Source of the DNA: DATMER01 sp040349255 | GTDB lineage: Bacteria > Acidobacteriota > Thermoanaerobaculia > Multivoradales > UBA5704 | Direction: 5' to 3' | NCBI GenBank assembly: GCA_040349255.1 | Contig: JBEQUE010000100.1 | Coordinates: 1 to 64,000 of the forward strand | Length of the DNA stretch: 64,000 nucleotides | Program-made: the position numbers and the translations under genes | Shown here: positions 27,311 through 37,072 of the stretch, piece by piece | How the letters are laid out: every line of letters begins with the position of its first letter | Numbering within the stretch: the stretch's first letter is position 1 | The notes under the pieces: generated by a model | Databases searched by the model: none | The model's input: only the letters and a program-made list of their open reading frames with translations | Told to the model about the DNA's origin: nothing

Positions 27311-28966
27311 TCAGACGGCGGGCTGGTTCAGAGCGACCAGCTCCTTCCAGAGCTGTCCGGCGTCGTCATAGAGGAAGGGCGCGACCGGCTCGTTCATGCG
27401 GCTGGCGCGCTGCCGCACGTGGGTCAGGTACTCGTACTGGGACGGCAGGGTCGCGACCAGGTACTGGGAGCGCTCCTTGACCTTGCGGAACATCTCCAGC
27501 GCATTGCGGTCGTCCATGTGGTCGAGGACCGGCAGGCTCCGGGTCGGCTCGTGGCCCAGGCCGAGCATCATCACCGAGTACGAGTACGACTCGAAGCCGT
27601 GGTAGTCGGAATTGATGCTCTTGTTGTTCGGCAGCCGGTTCTTCCAGAGCTCCAGCCGCTCCTTCACGGTGTCCGGGACCTTGAGCTCGCTGCGGACCGC
27701 CTGCCAGAACGGGGTGTCGTCCCGGTCGGTCACGCAGTAGTGCAGGGCCAGGAAGTCGCGCACGCCGTCGATGGCGTGGGCCACCGCCCGGTTGTAGCTC
27801 GCGACCACGGACTCGTCCATCTCGTTGCCCGGGAAGTGGCGGACCAGCTCCTCGATGCCGTGCTGGATGAAGAAGATCCCGGTGGACTCCAGGGGCTCCA
27901 CGAAGCCGCTCGACAGGCCGATCGCGACGCAGTTCTTCACCCACGAGTTGCGGTTGCGGCCGATGCGCATCTTGACGTGGTTGGCCCGGCAGTTGTCCGC
28001 CATGGGTCCGAGGTACTGGCGGAACTCCGCCTCGGCCTCGTCCTTCGAGATGAACTTGCTGCTGTAGACGTAGCCCGTGCCGATGCGGCCGTAGAGCGGG
28101 ATGTTCCACACCCAGCCGGCGCTCAGGGCGGTGGCGGAGGTGAACGGCTCCATGCCGCGGGACTTGATGTCCACCGGCACCTGGAGCGCCACCGCGCTGT
28201 CGTTGAGCAGGCAGTCGCTGAAGGAGATGAAGGGCTCCTTCAAGGCCTGGTTGATCAGCAGGCCGCGGAAGCCGGAGCAGTCGACGAACAGGTCGGCCGA
28301 GAGCGTCCCGTGCTGCTTGGTGACGAGGTGCGAGATGCTGCCGTCCTCGGCAAGCTCGACGTGGATCACCTCGTCCTCGACCTTGCGCACGCCGCGCTGG
28401 GTGGCGTACGTCTCCAGGAAGTTGGCGAGGAGGCCGGCGTCGAAGTGGTAGGCGTAGGGATACTGGACGTCGTGCTCCGCCAGGAACGCGTTCGGCACGC
28501 GGTCGCCCTCGGCGAAGTAGTTCTGGACCTTCTCGTCGAAGACCCGGCCGTCGAGATAGCGGGGGGAGCGCTTGGCGTCGCAGATCGCGGGGATGGTGAA
28601 GCAGGAGTAGTCGAAGGCCTCCTCGCCGCGCTTGAGCTTGAGCCACCACTCGGCGGCGTTGTAGCCGTCGACCATTTCATAGCGCTGGAACGGGTGGTAG
28701 AAGTGGCCACCCTGCTTGCGCCAGTTGACGAATTTGATTGCGAGCTTGTAGGCCGCGTTGCAGCTCGGCATCCACTCGTGCTCTTCGAGGCCGAGATAGT
28801 CGAAGAAGAGCTTGATGGTGCTGAAGGTCGCCTCGCCCACCCCGATGCTCTTGATGTGGGGCGCCTCGACGAGGGTGATGTCGACTCCCTTCAGGGCTTT
28901 CTTGAGATAGCTGGCCGTCATCCAGCCCGACGACCCCCCACCGACAATCACGACGCTCTTGGCCAT
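27311..28966 (-). CDS. Flavin-dependent tryptophan halogenase-like protein (PrnA family)
   Basis: 551 residues, close to PrnA (538). The family uses FADH2, oxygen and halide to chlorinate or brominate an aromatic ring. Seen: dinucleotide-binding GGGSSGW (9-15), SIGVGEAT (40-47), catalytic lysine K74 in AAYKLAIKFVNW, the W-x-W-x-I-P motif (285-290) that blocks monooxygenation, and FVEPLESTGIFF with the second catalytic residue E360. All key residues are intact. There are no biosynthetic genes and no flavin reductase beside it, so the substrate (free tryptophan, another aromatic or a peptide) is unknown. ATG 28966 has GGAGGG upstream. Confidence 0.92.
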   Translation of the reverse strand: MAKSVVIVGGGSSGWMTASYLKKALKGVDITLVEAPHIKSIGVGEATFSTIKLFFDYLGLEEHEWMPSCNAAYKLAIKFVNWRKQGGHFYHPFQRYEMVDGYNAAEWWLKLKRGEEAFDYSCFTIPAICDAKRSPRYLDGRVFDEKVQNYFAEGDRVPNAFLAEHDVQYPYAYHFDAGLLANFLETYATQRGVRKVEDEVIHVELAEDGSISHLVTKQHGTLSADLFVDCSGFRGLLINQALKEPFISFSDCLLNDSAVALQVPVDIKSRGMEPFTSATALSAGWVWNIPLYGRIGTGYVYSSKFISKDEAEAEFRQYLGPMADNCRANHVKMRIGRNRNSWVKNCVAIGLSSGFVEPLESTGIFFIQHGIEELVRHFPGNEMDESVVASYNRAVAHAIDGVRDFLALHYCVTDRDDTPFWQAVRSELKVPDTVKERLELWKNRLPNNKSINSDYHGFESYSYSVMMLGLGHEPTRSLPVLDHMDDRNALEMFRKVKERSQYLVATLPSQYEYLTHVRQRASRMNEPVAPFLYDDAGQLWKELVALNQPAV

Positions 28967-29163
28967 GGTTCCGTCCCTCCAGAAAAAACAAGTTACAAAA
29001 AATCTCGCCGGTGTCCGGGATTGGATCCCCGGGAGATCAACAGCCTCGACGAAGCGTGCGTTCCGACCTGGCTGGGACTGCTCGAATCACGGATGCACGT
29101 TCGGAAAGTGTGGCCGCGAGACCAAACCGTGACAGTGGACAGAAAAAAATCCTGAGCTGCGTT

Positions 29164-30126
29164 TCAGAACGGCCTGGACGAAGGCAGGCCCGCGGCGGCG
29201 AGCAGACCCGAGAGGTCCGCCGGCGGCGGGACGGAGAGGGCCAGGGGCTCCCCGGTGACGGGGTGGGTCAGGGACAGCTTCCAGGCGTGGAGCGCCTGGC
29301 GCGGGAAGTCGCGGCAGAGCCCGGCCAGCGCGGGGTCGGAGATCCCCTTCCACCCCGGGACGCCGTAGACCGGGTCGCCGACGATCGGCAGCCGCGCCGC
29401 CTTCAGATGGACCCGGATCTGGTGCATGCGGCCGGTGAGCAGCCGGCAGCGCAGGAGGGTGAGCGGCTCACCTTCGGCGGCTTCGCCCATCCGCTCCCAG
29501 AGCGTGGCGCTCGGGCTGCCTTCGGTCCGCGACGTGGTCATCCTCCGGGGCTCCACGGGATCGCGGAGGAGGCCCAGGTCGACCCGGCCCTTGGCGCCTT
29601 CCGTCCTGCCGTAGACCAGCGCGAGATAGTCCTTCTCCGCCGGTCCCGCCTTGAGCGCGGTGTGCACCTCCGGCGTCTTGGCGACCAGGAGCAGGCCCGA
29701 GGTCCCCTTGTCCAGGCGGCCGGCGAGGTGCGGCCGGCGTCCGTCGCCCCAGTCCCGCGCCCGCCAGAGGAGCGCGTGCAGGAGCGTGTCGTCCCAGTGG
29801 CCGGGCGCGGGATGGACGACCACGCCCGGCGGCTTGTCCAGGGCGAGGAGCCACTCGTCCTCGAAGACCGCCGCGAGCGGCCGGTCGAGCGGCACGGGTC
29901 CGGGCCGGGGCGGAGGCGGCTCGACGAGGATCTCGACCTCGTCGCCCGCCACCAGCCGCCGCGACGGCCGGGCCGGCTGGCCGTTGACCCGCACGAGCCC
30001 CTGCTCCACCCAGCCGCGGACCCGCGCCCGGGTGAGAGCCGGCACGCCGGCGAGGTGCCGGACGACCGCCACGTCGAGGCGGACCCCCGCGCCTTGCCGA
30101 TCGACCAGGAAGGCCTGGGGGATCAG
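29164..30126 (-). CDS. RluA/RluD-family pseudouridine synthase
   Basis: About 320 residues: an N-terminal S4 RNA-binding domain (RLDVAVVRHL, then RVNGQPARPSRRLVAGDEVE) and a synthase domain with catalytic Asp in HLAGRLDKGTSGLLLVAKTP, plus the family motif LLTGRMHQIRVHL. It isomerises uridines in 23S rRNA or tRNA. The start is uncertain: no ATG or GTG fits before the S4 domain. CTG 30126 overlaps the response-regulator stop as CTGA, a coupling geometry like ATGA/GTGA elsewhere here, so I use it with low confidence. The open frame continues upstream, but only as antisense-like Arg-rich sequence. Confidence 0.85.
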   Translation of the reverse strand: MIPQAFLVDRQGAGVRLDVAVVRHLAGVPALTRARVRGWVEQGLVRVNGQPARPSRRLVAGDEVEILVEPPPPRPGPVPLDRPLAAVFEDEWLLALDKPPGVVVHPAPGHWDDTLLHALLWRARDWGDGRRPHLAGRLDKGTSGLLLVAKTPEVHTALKAGPAEKDYLALVYGRTEGAKGRVDLGLLRDPVEPRRMTTSRTEGSPSATLWERMGEAAEGEPLTLLRCRLLTGRMHQIRVHLKAARLPIVGDPVYGVPGWKGISDPALAGLCRDFPRQALHAWKLSLTHPVTGEPLALSVPPPADLSGLLAAAGLPSSRPF

Positions 30127-30545
30127 CTCGGCGACCCGAAGCCGCCGCGGGAGGCGTTGGTGAGGACCTGCCGCAGCGTCTCGATGTCCACCGGCTTCAT
30201 GAGGTAGCGGTCGAAGCCGGCCTCCCGGGCCTGGCGCTGGTGCTCGTCGCCGCGGTAGGCGGTGACCGCCGAGATGAACAGCCGTTCGCCGCCGGGCCGT
30301 CCGCGGAGGCGGCGCGCGACCTCGAAGCCGTCCATGCCGGGCAGCCCGAGGTCGAGCAGGAGCACGTCGGGCATCTCCTGGTCGACGGCGTCGAGAGCGG
30401 CCTGACCGCTCGCGACGAGGCGCGGCGCATACCCCCACAGGGAGAGCAGGGCGCCCATCATCTGCAGGCTCTCGGGATCGTCCTCGACCACCAGGATGCG
30501 CAAGGGCGACGTCTGCGGCGAGTCGGAGTAGGCCACAGGCTCCAT
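30123..30545 (-). CDS. Single-domain response regulator
   Basis: A 140-residue receiver domain with no output domain. Seen: ILVVEDDPE (acidic pocket), VLLLDLGLPGMDGFEVARRL with the phospho-acceptor Asp, ISAVTAYRG (conserved Ser/Thr region) and LMKPVDIE (conserved Lys). It probably passes phosphate in a phosphorelay or acts by protein contact. No kinase is adjacent. TAACAT lies 8 bp before the ATG on the minus strand, so the mRNA may be leaderless. It is coupled to the pseudouridine synthase gene downstream. Confidence 0.88.
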   Translation of the reverse strand: MEPVAYSDSPQTSPLRILVVEDDPESLQMMGALLSLWGYAPRLVASGQAALDAVDQEMPDVLLLDLGLPGMDGFEVARRLRGRPGGERLFISAVTAYRGDEHQRQAREAGFDRYLMKPVDIETLRQVLTNASRGGFGSPS

Positions 30546-30635
30546 AGGGCGCGAATGTTACACGGAACGGGCGTTCGGGCAACAGGGTGAGATACCCTTC
30601 CGCTTCTGGCACCGACCTTTTCGAGGAAAACCGAT

Positions 30636-33077
30636 ATGCTTCATCCGCACCGACGCCTCACCGCCGCGGCCCTGGCTCTCCTTCTGCTCCCACTGCTCCC
30701 ATTGCCGGCCGCCCTGGCGCAGCCCGATTCCGGGTCGGGCGAGCCGACGCTCGAAACGATCATGGCTCATCCGGACTGGCTCGGGAATCCGCCCGAGGAC
30801 CCTTACTGGGCCGACGACGGCCGCGCCGTCTACTACGAGCACAAGCGCACCGGCGAGGAGCAGAAGGACCTGGTCCGGGTCGACCTGGAGAGCGGCGAGG
30901 CCGCCATGGTCGGGCTCGGCGACGTCGGCAAGGCCGACGCTCCCGGCGGCGACCTCAGCCTCGACCGGCGCTGGAAGACCTATGCCCGCGAGGGCGACGT
31001 CTTCCTCAAGGACCTCCAGACCGGGACGCTCCGGCAGATCACCCGCACCGAGGAGGAGGAGAAGGATCCGCGGTTCCTGGCCGGAGACAACCGCATCGCC
31101 TTCCAACGCGGCGACCAGGTGTTCGTCTACGACCTCGTGTCCGGCACCCTCTTCCAGCCCACCGAGCTGAAGCTGGAGAAGGACCCCGCCGAGGACAAGG
31201 AGTCCGGCTACCTCGACGAGCAGCAGGAGCGCCTGTTCGACGTCATCCGCGAAGGAAAGAAGAAGAAGGAGCAGGCCCGGGAGCGCGACCGCTCCTCCCG
31301 CCAGCTCGATCCCACCCGCGCTCCGCTCCCCTGGTACCTGGGCGACGACGTGGCGCTCGTCGGGAGCGACATCTCGCCGGACGCCGACTGGATGATCGTC
31401 ATCACCCAGGGCAAGGACCTGCCGAAGAAACCTTCCCTCATGGCCCGCTTCGTCACCGAGGACGGCTATCTCAAGTCCGAAGAGGTGCGCTCCAAGGTCG
31501 GCACCGAGCCGCTGCCCGATCACAAGATCCTCCTGCTCGACCTCAAGACCCACGAGAAACACGAGGTCGATCTCGCGAAGCTGCCGGGCATCACCGACGA
31601 CCCGCTCAAGGAGCTGCGCGAGAAGGCTGAGAAGAAGAAGGACAAGGACAAGAAGGACGACAAGGACAAGAAGGACAGCAAGAAAGACGAGGAGAAGAAG
31701 CCGCGGCCCGTCGAGGTGCAGGGGCTCTTCTGGACCGACGACGGGCGCTACGCAGCCCTGCTGCTCCGCTCCCCGGACAACAAGGACCGCTGGATCGTCA
31801 CCGTCGAGCGCGAGCACCCGGAGCCGGTCACCCGCCACCACCTCGCCGATCCCGCCTGGATCAACTGGGACTTCAACGAGGTCGGCTGGCTGCCGGACAA
31901 CGAGACCCTCTGGTACACCTCGGAGGAGAGCGGCTGGTCCAACCTCTACACCGTCTCCATGAAGGACGGCAAGGCCCGGCGGCTGGTCGACGGCAGGTTC
32001 GAGGTCACGAACGTCATGCCGAGCCGCGACGGCAAGGCCTTCTACTACCGCGCCAACGCGGAGAAGCCCGGCACCTACGACATCTGGCGCGTCACGGCCG
32101 CAGGCGGCAAACCGGAGCAGCTCACCCGGATCGGCGGCGACACCTATTTCCAGCTTTCGCCGGACGAGAGCCGGCTCCTGCTGCTCCACTCCACCAGCAC
32201 CCGTCATGGCGAGCTTTACGTCCAACCGGCGCAGCCTTCCGAGACGGCTCGCCAGCTCACGCAGACCCACAGCGCCGAGTACCTGGCGATCGACTGGACG
32301 GTGCCCGAGATCGTCCCGATCCCGTCCTCGCACGGGAAGGAGCCGATCTGGTCGCGGATCTTCACCCCGAAGGACTTCGATCCGTCGCGCAAATACCCGG
32401 CCGTCGTCTTCAGCCACGGCGCCGGTTATCTCCAGAACGCCCATGCCGGCTGGTCCAGCTACTTCCGCGAGACGATGTTCCACACCTTCCTGAACCGGCA
32501 CGGCTACGTGGTCCTCGACATGGACTACCGCGCCTCGGCCGGCTACGGCCGCGACTGGCGCACCGCCATCTACCGGCAGATGGGCCATCCCGAGGTCGAG
32601 GACCTGGAGGACGGCGTGGCCTGGCTGGTGAAGAACCGCAACGTCGATCCGCAGCGGATCGGCCACTACGGCGGGTCCTACGGCGGCTTCCTCACCTTCA
32701 TGGCGATGTTCACGAAACCCGACCTGTTCGCGGCCGGCGCGGCGCTCCGGCCGGTCGCCGACTGGGCGCACTACAACCACGAATACACCTCGAACATCCT
32801 CAACACCCCGGAGGTCGACCCCGAGGCCTACGCGCGCAGCTCGCCGATCGAATTCGCCGCCGGGCTCTCGAAACCGCTCCTCATGTGCTCGGGCATGGTG
32901 GACTCGAACGTGTTCTTCCAGGACACCGTCCGCATGGCCCAGAAGCTGATCGAGCTCAAGAAGGACATGTTCGAGACCGCGATCTATCCGGTCGAGAGCC
33001 ACGGCTTCGTCGAGCCCACGAGCTGGCTCGACGAATACCGGCGGATCTTCAAGCTGTTCGAGACCCACGTGAAGTGA
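30636..33077 (+). CDS. Secreted S9-family prolyl oligopeptidase/dipeptidyl peptidase
   Basis: 813 residues. Signal peptide (RRLTAAALALLLLPLLPLPA, cleavage near ALA-Q). The N-terminal beta-propeller (about 40-530) is followed by an alpha/beta-hydrolase domain with catalytic triad S681 (GHYGGSYGGFL), D756 (SGMVDSN) and H789 (ESHGF). An unusual Lys/Asp-rich insert of about 25 residues near 328-355 (KKDKDKKDDKDKK) interrupts the propeller. Expected role: breakdown of short proline-containing peptides in the periplasm. It is followed by the sigma-54-controlled surface-protein region but has no sign of sharing that control. Confidence 0.92.
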   Translation: MLHPHRRLTAAALALLLLPLLPLPAALAQPDSGSGEPTLETIMAHPDWLGNPPEDPYWADDGRAVYYEHKRTGEEQKDLVRVDLESGEAAMVGLGDVGKADAPGGDLSLDRRWKTYAREGDVFLKDLQTGTLRQITRTEEEEKDPRFLAGDNRIAFQRGDQVFVYDLVSGTLFQPTELKLEKDPAEDKESGYLDEQQERLFDVIREGKKKKEQARERDRSSRQLDPTRAPLPWYLGDDVALVGSDISPDADWMIVITQGKDLPKKPSLMARFVTEDGYLKSEEVRSKVGTEPLPDHKILLLDLKTHEKHEVDLAKLPGITDDPLKELREKAEKKKDKDKKDDKDKKDSKKDEEKKPRPVEVQGLFWTDDGRYAALLLRSPDNKDRWIVTVEREHPEPVTRHHLADPAWINWDFNEVGWLPDNETLWYTSEESGWSNLYTVSMKDGKARRLVDGRFEVTNVMPSRDGKAFYYRANAEKPGTYDIWRVTAAGGKPEQLTRIGGDTYFQLSPDESRLLLLHSTSTRHGELYVQPAQPSETARQLTQTHSAEYLAIDWTVPEIVPIPSSHGKEPIWSRIFTPKDFDPSRKYPAVVFSHGAGYLQNAHAGWSSYFRETMFHTFLNRHGYVVLDMDYRASAGYGRDWRTAIYRQMGHPEVEDLEDGVAWLVKNRNVDPQRIGHYGGSYGGFLTFMAMFTKPDLFAAGAALRPVADWAHYNHEYTSNILNTPEVDPEAYARSSPIEFAAGLSKPLLMCSGMVDSNVFFQDTVRMAQKLIELKKDMFETAIYPVESHGFVEPTSWLDEYRRIFKLFETHVK

Positions 33078-33091
33078 CCGCAGCCCGGGAG

Positions 33092-33126
33092 CTGACAGTC
33101 CCCTGACAGTGTCCGCGGACTGTCAG
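33092..33126. promoter_or_regulatory. Enhancer-type CTGACAGT repeats upstream of surface gene 1
   Basis: Two direct CTGACAGT copies (33092-33099 and 33103-33110), 11 bp apart, and an inverted ACTGTCAG (33119-33126), with a further partial CTGACG copy at 33133. They lie about 109-143 bp upstream of the predicted sigma-54 start site, the normal place for enhancer-binding proteins. The same word with the same period recurs upstream of the paralogous gene (36944-37002). Confidence 0.7.
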
Positions 33127-33208
33127 CTCCCCCTGACGCAGCTTTCTCCCCTCCCTCCTCTTCTCCTGTAAATCACTCATCCGGTTGAATTTGCGCTTCC
33201 GGCGCCGC

Positions 33209-33224
33209 AGGCACGCCGCTTGCC
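33209..33224 (+). promoter_or_regulatory. Sigma-54 promoter of surface gene 1
   Basis: AGGCACGCCGCTTGCC has the invariant GG (33210-33211) and GC (33222-33223) exactly 10 bp apart, with the consensus CAC and TT contexts. Transcription would begin near 33235, leaving a leader of about 42 nt that contains a purine-rich ribosome site before ATG 33277. Confidence 0.75.
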
Positions 33225-33276
33225 CTTCCGGAAGCCGAGCTGAACTGGAGAGATCCATTCCAAGGAGAGATGAGCC

Positions 33277-36200
33277 ATGAACATGAAAATGAAGATCCTG
33301 ACAGCCTGCCTGCTCCTGGCGGCGGCCGTCTGCGGGACGGCGGCGGCGCAGAACGTGCCGAGCTCCGACCTGCTGCTGCCCTACTTCGAGGTGGACGGCG
33401 CCAACCAGGGCGGCCTGACCACCCTCTTCGCGGTGGGCAACGCCACCGAGAAGCCGGTGGACGTGCTCGCCACGGTCTACACGAACTGGGGCATCCCGAT
33501 CCTCGAGGTCCCGATCACCCTGCAGGCGCGCGAGGTCCGCACCGTCAACCTGCGCGACTGGTTCCGCAACGGCGGCAACCCCGCCAAGACTCTGACCACC
33601 GCCGAGCTGCAGCATCTGTCCGCGGCGGCGAGCGGCAAGCGGTCTCCGAAGGACAATCTCTACTACTCGAAGGAGATCCGCGCCGAGCTGCTGGTCGGCT
33701 ACGTGATCCTGCGCACCCAGGGCAGCCGGCCGGACGCTCTCTGGGGCGACTGGTTCAACGTGGACGTCGGCGGCAACCTGGCGCGCGGCGACGTGCTCGC
33801 CAACATCGACCGCTCCACCGGCTGCCCCGGTCTTTGCCAGCGCCACCTGGTGCGCTACCTGACCGGCGGCGGCTTCGACGGCGGCACCGAGGTCATCGTC
33901 TGGCGCCAGACCAACGGCAAGCCTTCGGCGAACGCCGAGGCCGGCCCGAAGATGCAGGCCGACGCCACCGCCTATGACGAGCCCGGCCTGCCGATCGAGA
34001 ACCGCAAGGTCTCGCTGCTGCCGGTCGAGAAGATCGTGGTCTCCGAGCTCGGTCTCAAGAAGCCGTTCGGCTCGCTCGACATCGAGAGCGAGGAGGAGAC
34101 CTTCATGGCGGTCCAGCACACCGCCGAGAACCGCTACAGCGTCGGCCTCACCACCTACTGCCTGCCGCGCAAGATCACGCCCGGCCCGGGCATCGAGATC
34201 CTCAAGGTCACCAACGGCGAGGACGCCGACGCGGCGCCCGGACCCTCCATCCCGGTCGGCGCCACCGTCACCTGGGAATACCTGGTGAGCAACATCGGCG
34301 ATGTGCCGCTGACCGACGTCGTGGTCGAGGACGACGACCCGTCGATCAAGGTCACCTGCCCGAAGGACACGCTCGCTCCGGGCGAGTCCATGACCTGCAC
34401 CGCCTCCGGCAAGGCCAAGGCCTGCCAGTACCGCAACCTCGGCGGCGTCTCGGCCCTGTCGCCGTCGGGCACGGTCAACGCCTCCGATCCCAGCCACTAC
34501 TTCGGCGACGAGGGCGCGCAGCTCGCCATCACCTCGATCCTCGTCAACGGCCAGGACGCCAGCAAGGCCCCCGGCGGCAACGCCGCGGAAGGCCAGACGC
34601 TCAACTGGACGTTCAAGGTCGCCAACACCGGCAAGGCCCGCCTGACCGGAATCCAGCTCACCGGCTTCAACGCGACCTGCGACAAGAGCGTCCTCAACCC
34701 CGGCGAGTCCGCGACCTGCACCGCCACCAGCAAGGCCGAGAAGGGCGACCATGCCCTGCCGGTCCAGGCCAAGGGCCAGGCGTCCTGCTCCCAGGCCTCC
34801 GCCAACGGCGCGGGGTACTACCACGGCCCGGGCGTCGTCGAATGCCCCACCATCCACCCCTCCATCCTGATCGAGACCGCGGTCAACGGCCAGGATGCGG
34901 ACACCCCCACCGGTCCCCAGGTCGCGGTCGGCTCCGCGCTGGCCTTCTCCTACGTGGTCACCAACACCGGCGACGTCGGGCTCGACAACGTCCAGGTCTC
35001 CGACACCAAGGGCTTGGCCCTGAGCTGCCCCAAGACCGCCCTGGCGGCCGGCGAATCGATGACCTGCTCGGCCGGCGGCGTCGCCCAGAACGGCCAGTTC
35101 ACCAGCCTTGGCAAGGTCACCGCCACCGGCGGCGCCGCCCCGTGCGACCAGCAGGTCTCCGACGACGACCCGGTCAACTACGTGGGCAGCGAGAACCCGG
35201 GCCTCAAGATCGTCAAGCTCACCAACGGCCAGGACGCCAACACCGCCCCCGGCCCGGAGATCGCGGTCGGCAGCCCGGTCCTCTGGAGCTACCAGGTCAC
35301 CAACACCGGCAACGTCACGCTGAGCAACGTGGCCGTCGCCGACGACAAGGGCGTGGCCGTCACCTGCCCGAAGACCACTCTCGCGGCGGGCGAGTCCATG
35401 ACCTGCACCGGCAAGGGCACCGCCCAGGCCTGCCAGTACGAGAACCTCGGCACCGCCACCGGCAAGACGCCGGGCGGTCAGACCCTCACCGCCAGCGACC
35501 CGAGCCACTATTACGGCAAGACCAGCCCGGCGATCGACATCGAAGTCAAGGTCAACGGCGACGACGCCGACTCTCCCAAGGGCCCCGAAGTCGAGGCCGG
35601 CTCCCCGGTGAGCTTCACCTACATCGTCTCGAACACCGGCGACGTCAGCCTCACCGGCGTCCAGGTCTCCGACAGCAAGGGCGTCGCCGTCTCCTGCCCC
35701 AAGGCCTCCCTGGCGCCCGGCGAGTCCATGACCTGCACGGGCAGCGGCACCGCCCAGACCGGCCAGTACAGCGCCACCGGCACCGCCAGCGGCACCGGCG
35801 CCTGCGGCCAGAAGGTCTCCGACGACGACCCGGTCAACTACTGGGGCACGAGCCCGGGCCTCAAGATCGTCAAGTACACCAACGGCTACGACGCCAACAC
35901 CGCCCCCGGCCCCGAGCTCCAGGTCGGCTGCGACGTCGTCTGGACCTACAAGGTCTACAACACCGGCAGCGTCACCCTGAGCAACCTCGCGGTGACCGAC
36001 GACAAGGGCGTGGCCGTCTCCTGCCCCAAGACCACCCTGGCGGCGGGCGAGTCCATGACCTGAACCGGCAAGGGCACCGCCAAGGCCTGCCAGTACGAGA
36101 ACCTCGGCACCGTCACCGGCAAGACGCCGAACGGCCAGACCCTGAGCGCCAGCGACCTGAGCCACTACTTCGGCAAGACCAACCCGTCCCTGGACATCCA

Positions 36201-36888
36201 GGTCAAGGTCAACGGCGAGGACGCGGACTCTCCCAAGGGCCCCTACGTCTCGGTCGGCTCCCCGGTGAGCTTCACCTACACCGTCAAGAACACCGGCGAC
36301 GTCGCCCTCACCGGCATCCAGGTCTCCGACAGCAAGGGCGTGGCCGTCTCCTGCCCCAAGACCTCCCTGTCGCCGGGTGAATCGATGACCTGCACCGGCA
36401 GCGGCACCGCCCAGTCCGGCCAGTACACCGCCACCGGCACGGCCACCGGCACCGGCGCCTGCGGCCAGCCGGTGTCCGATTCCGACCCGGTCAACTACTA
36501 CGGCAAGGTGACCGGCGACGAAGGCTGCACCCCGGGCTACTGGAAGAACCATACCGACTCCTGGCCGCCCACCGGCTTCACGACCGGCCAGAAGGTGCAG
36601 AGCGTGTTCAGCAAGGTCTCCCTCTACCCGGCGCTCGCCAACGCCACCCTGCTCCAGGCGCTCGGCTTCCAGGGCGGCTCGGACCTCTCGGGCGCGGCGG
36701 AGATCCTGCTGCGCGCCGCCACGGCCGGCCTGCTCAACACCTCGCACCCCTGGGTCGACTACCCGGGCTCCACGTCGGGCCTGATCTCCGACGTCAACGC
36801 CGCCCTGGCCAGCCTGAACCGCGACACGATCATCGCGCTGGCCGCGGCCATCGACAAGAACAACAACCTGGGCTGCCCGCTCAACTAG
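33277..36888 (+). CDS. Large secreted repeat protein with CTPGYWKNH C-terminus, interrupted by an in-frame TGA
   Basis: Full frame 1203 codons. Signal peptide (MKILTACLLLAAAVCGTAAA), an N-terminal domain of about 290 residues shared with the next gene (SSDLLLPYFEVDG, VRTVNLRDW), then seven DUF11/CARDB-like repeats of about 100 residues, each with a V-x-N-T-G core and a G-E-S-M-T-C phrase. The final 125 residues begin GCTPGYWKNHTDSW, a domain of bacterial surface proteins. Codon 929 (36061-36063) is TGA where the sister repeats have TGC; the frame continues intact beyond it. Read strictly, the gene would stop at 36063 and lose the C-terminal domain. Likely a cell-surface or extracellular protein under sigma-54 control. 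Confidence 0.75.
36061..36063 (+). other. In-frame TGA in the sixth repeat
   Basis: The context GAGTCCATGACCTGAACC matches GAGTCCATGACCTGCACC of repeat four except for one base (C to A at 36063). The downstream frame stays open for 275 codons with normal repeats and a complete C-terminal domain. It is either a recent nonsense mutation, a sequencing error or a read-through site. Confidence 0.9.
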
Positions 36889-36910
36889 GCGCCGCCCATC
36901 GTCCCTCGTC

Positions 36911-36943
36911 GGCTCCCCGGGCAACCGGGGAGCCTCTTTTTTT
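36911..36943 (+). terminator. Intrinsic terminator after surface gene 1
   Basis: A perfect 10-bp stem GGCTCCCCGG/CCGGGGAGCC (36911-36920 and 36925-36934) with GCAA loop is followed by TCTTTTTTT. It lies 23 bp after the stop codon. This is the clearest rho-independent terminator in the window and insulates the two surface genes from each other. Confidence 0.92.
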
Positions 36944-37002
36944 CTGACAGTCCTCTGACAGTGCCCTGACAGTGCTGACACCACTGTCAGAGCTCCTGAC
37001 AG
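36944..37002. promoter_or_regulatory. Enhancer-type CTGACAGT array upstream of surface gene 2
   Basis: CTGACAGT at 36944, 36955 and 36966 (exactly 11 bp apart), a variant CTGACA at 36975, an inverted ACTGTCAG at 36983-36990 and a final CTGACAG at 36996. The array lies about 97-155 bp upstream of the predicted sigma-54 start. The helical phasing places all direct copies on one face of the DNA, as expected for an oligomeric activator. Confidence 0.75.
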
Positions 37003-37072
37003 ACCCGGACGCGATCGCACCGGAATCCAGGCAAGCCGCTGATTCCAGGACGTTTCCCGCTGAACCGCCCGG

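Noticed and set aside
28967..29163. Enhancer-like TGACAG word (29122) as part of the sigma-54 regulon
   Set aside because: Only one copy, no phased repeats and no GG-N10-GC promoter toward the halogenase gene were found.
36061..36063. Selenocysteine codon
   Set aside because: No SECIS-like hairpin is apparent directly after it, and a TGC-to-TGA change in one of seven repeats is better explained by mutation or error.
36265..36888. A separate gene starting at GTG 36265
   Set aside because: It starts in mid-repeat without a ribosome site or signal peptide and is simply the continuation of the upstream frame after the TGA.
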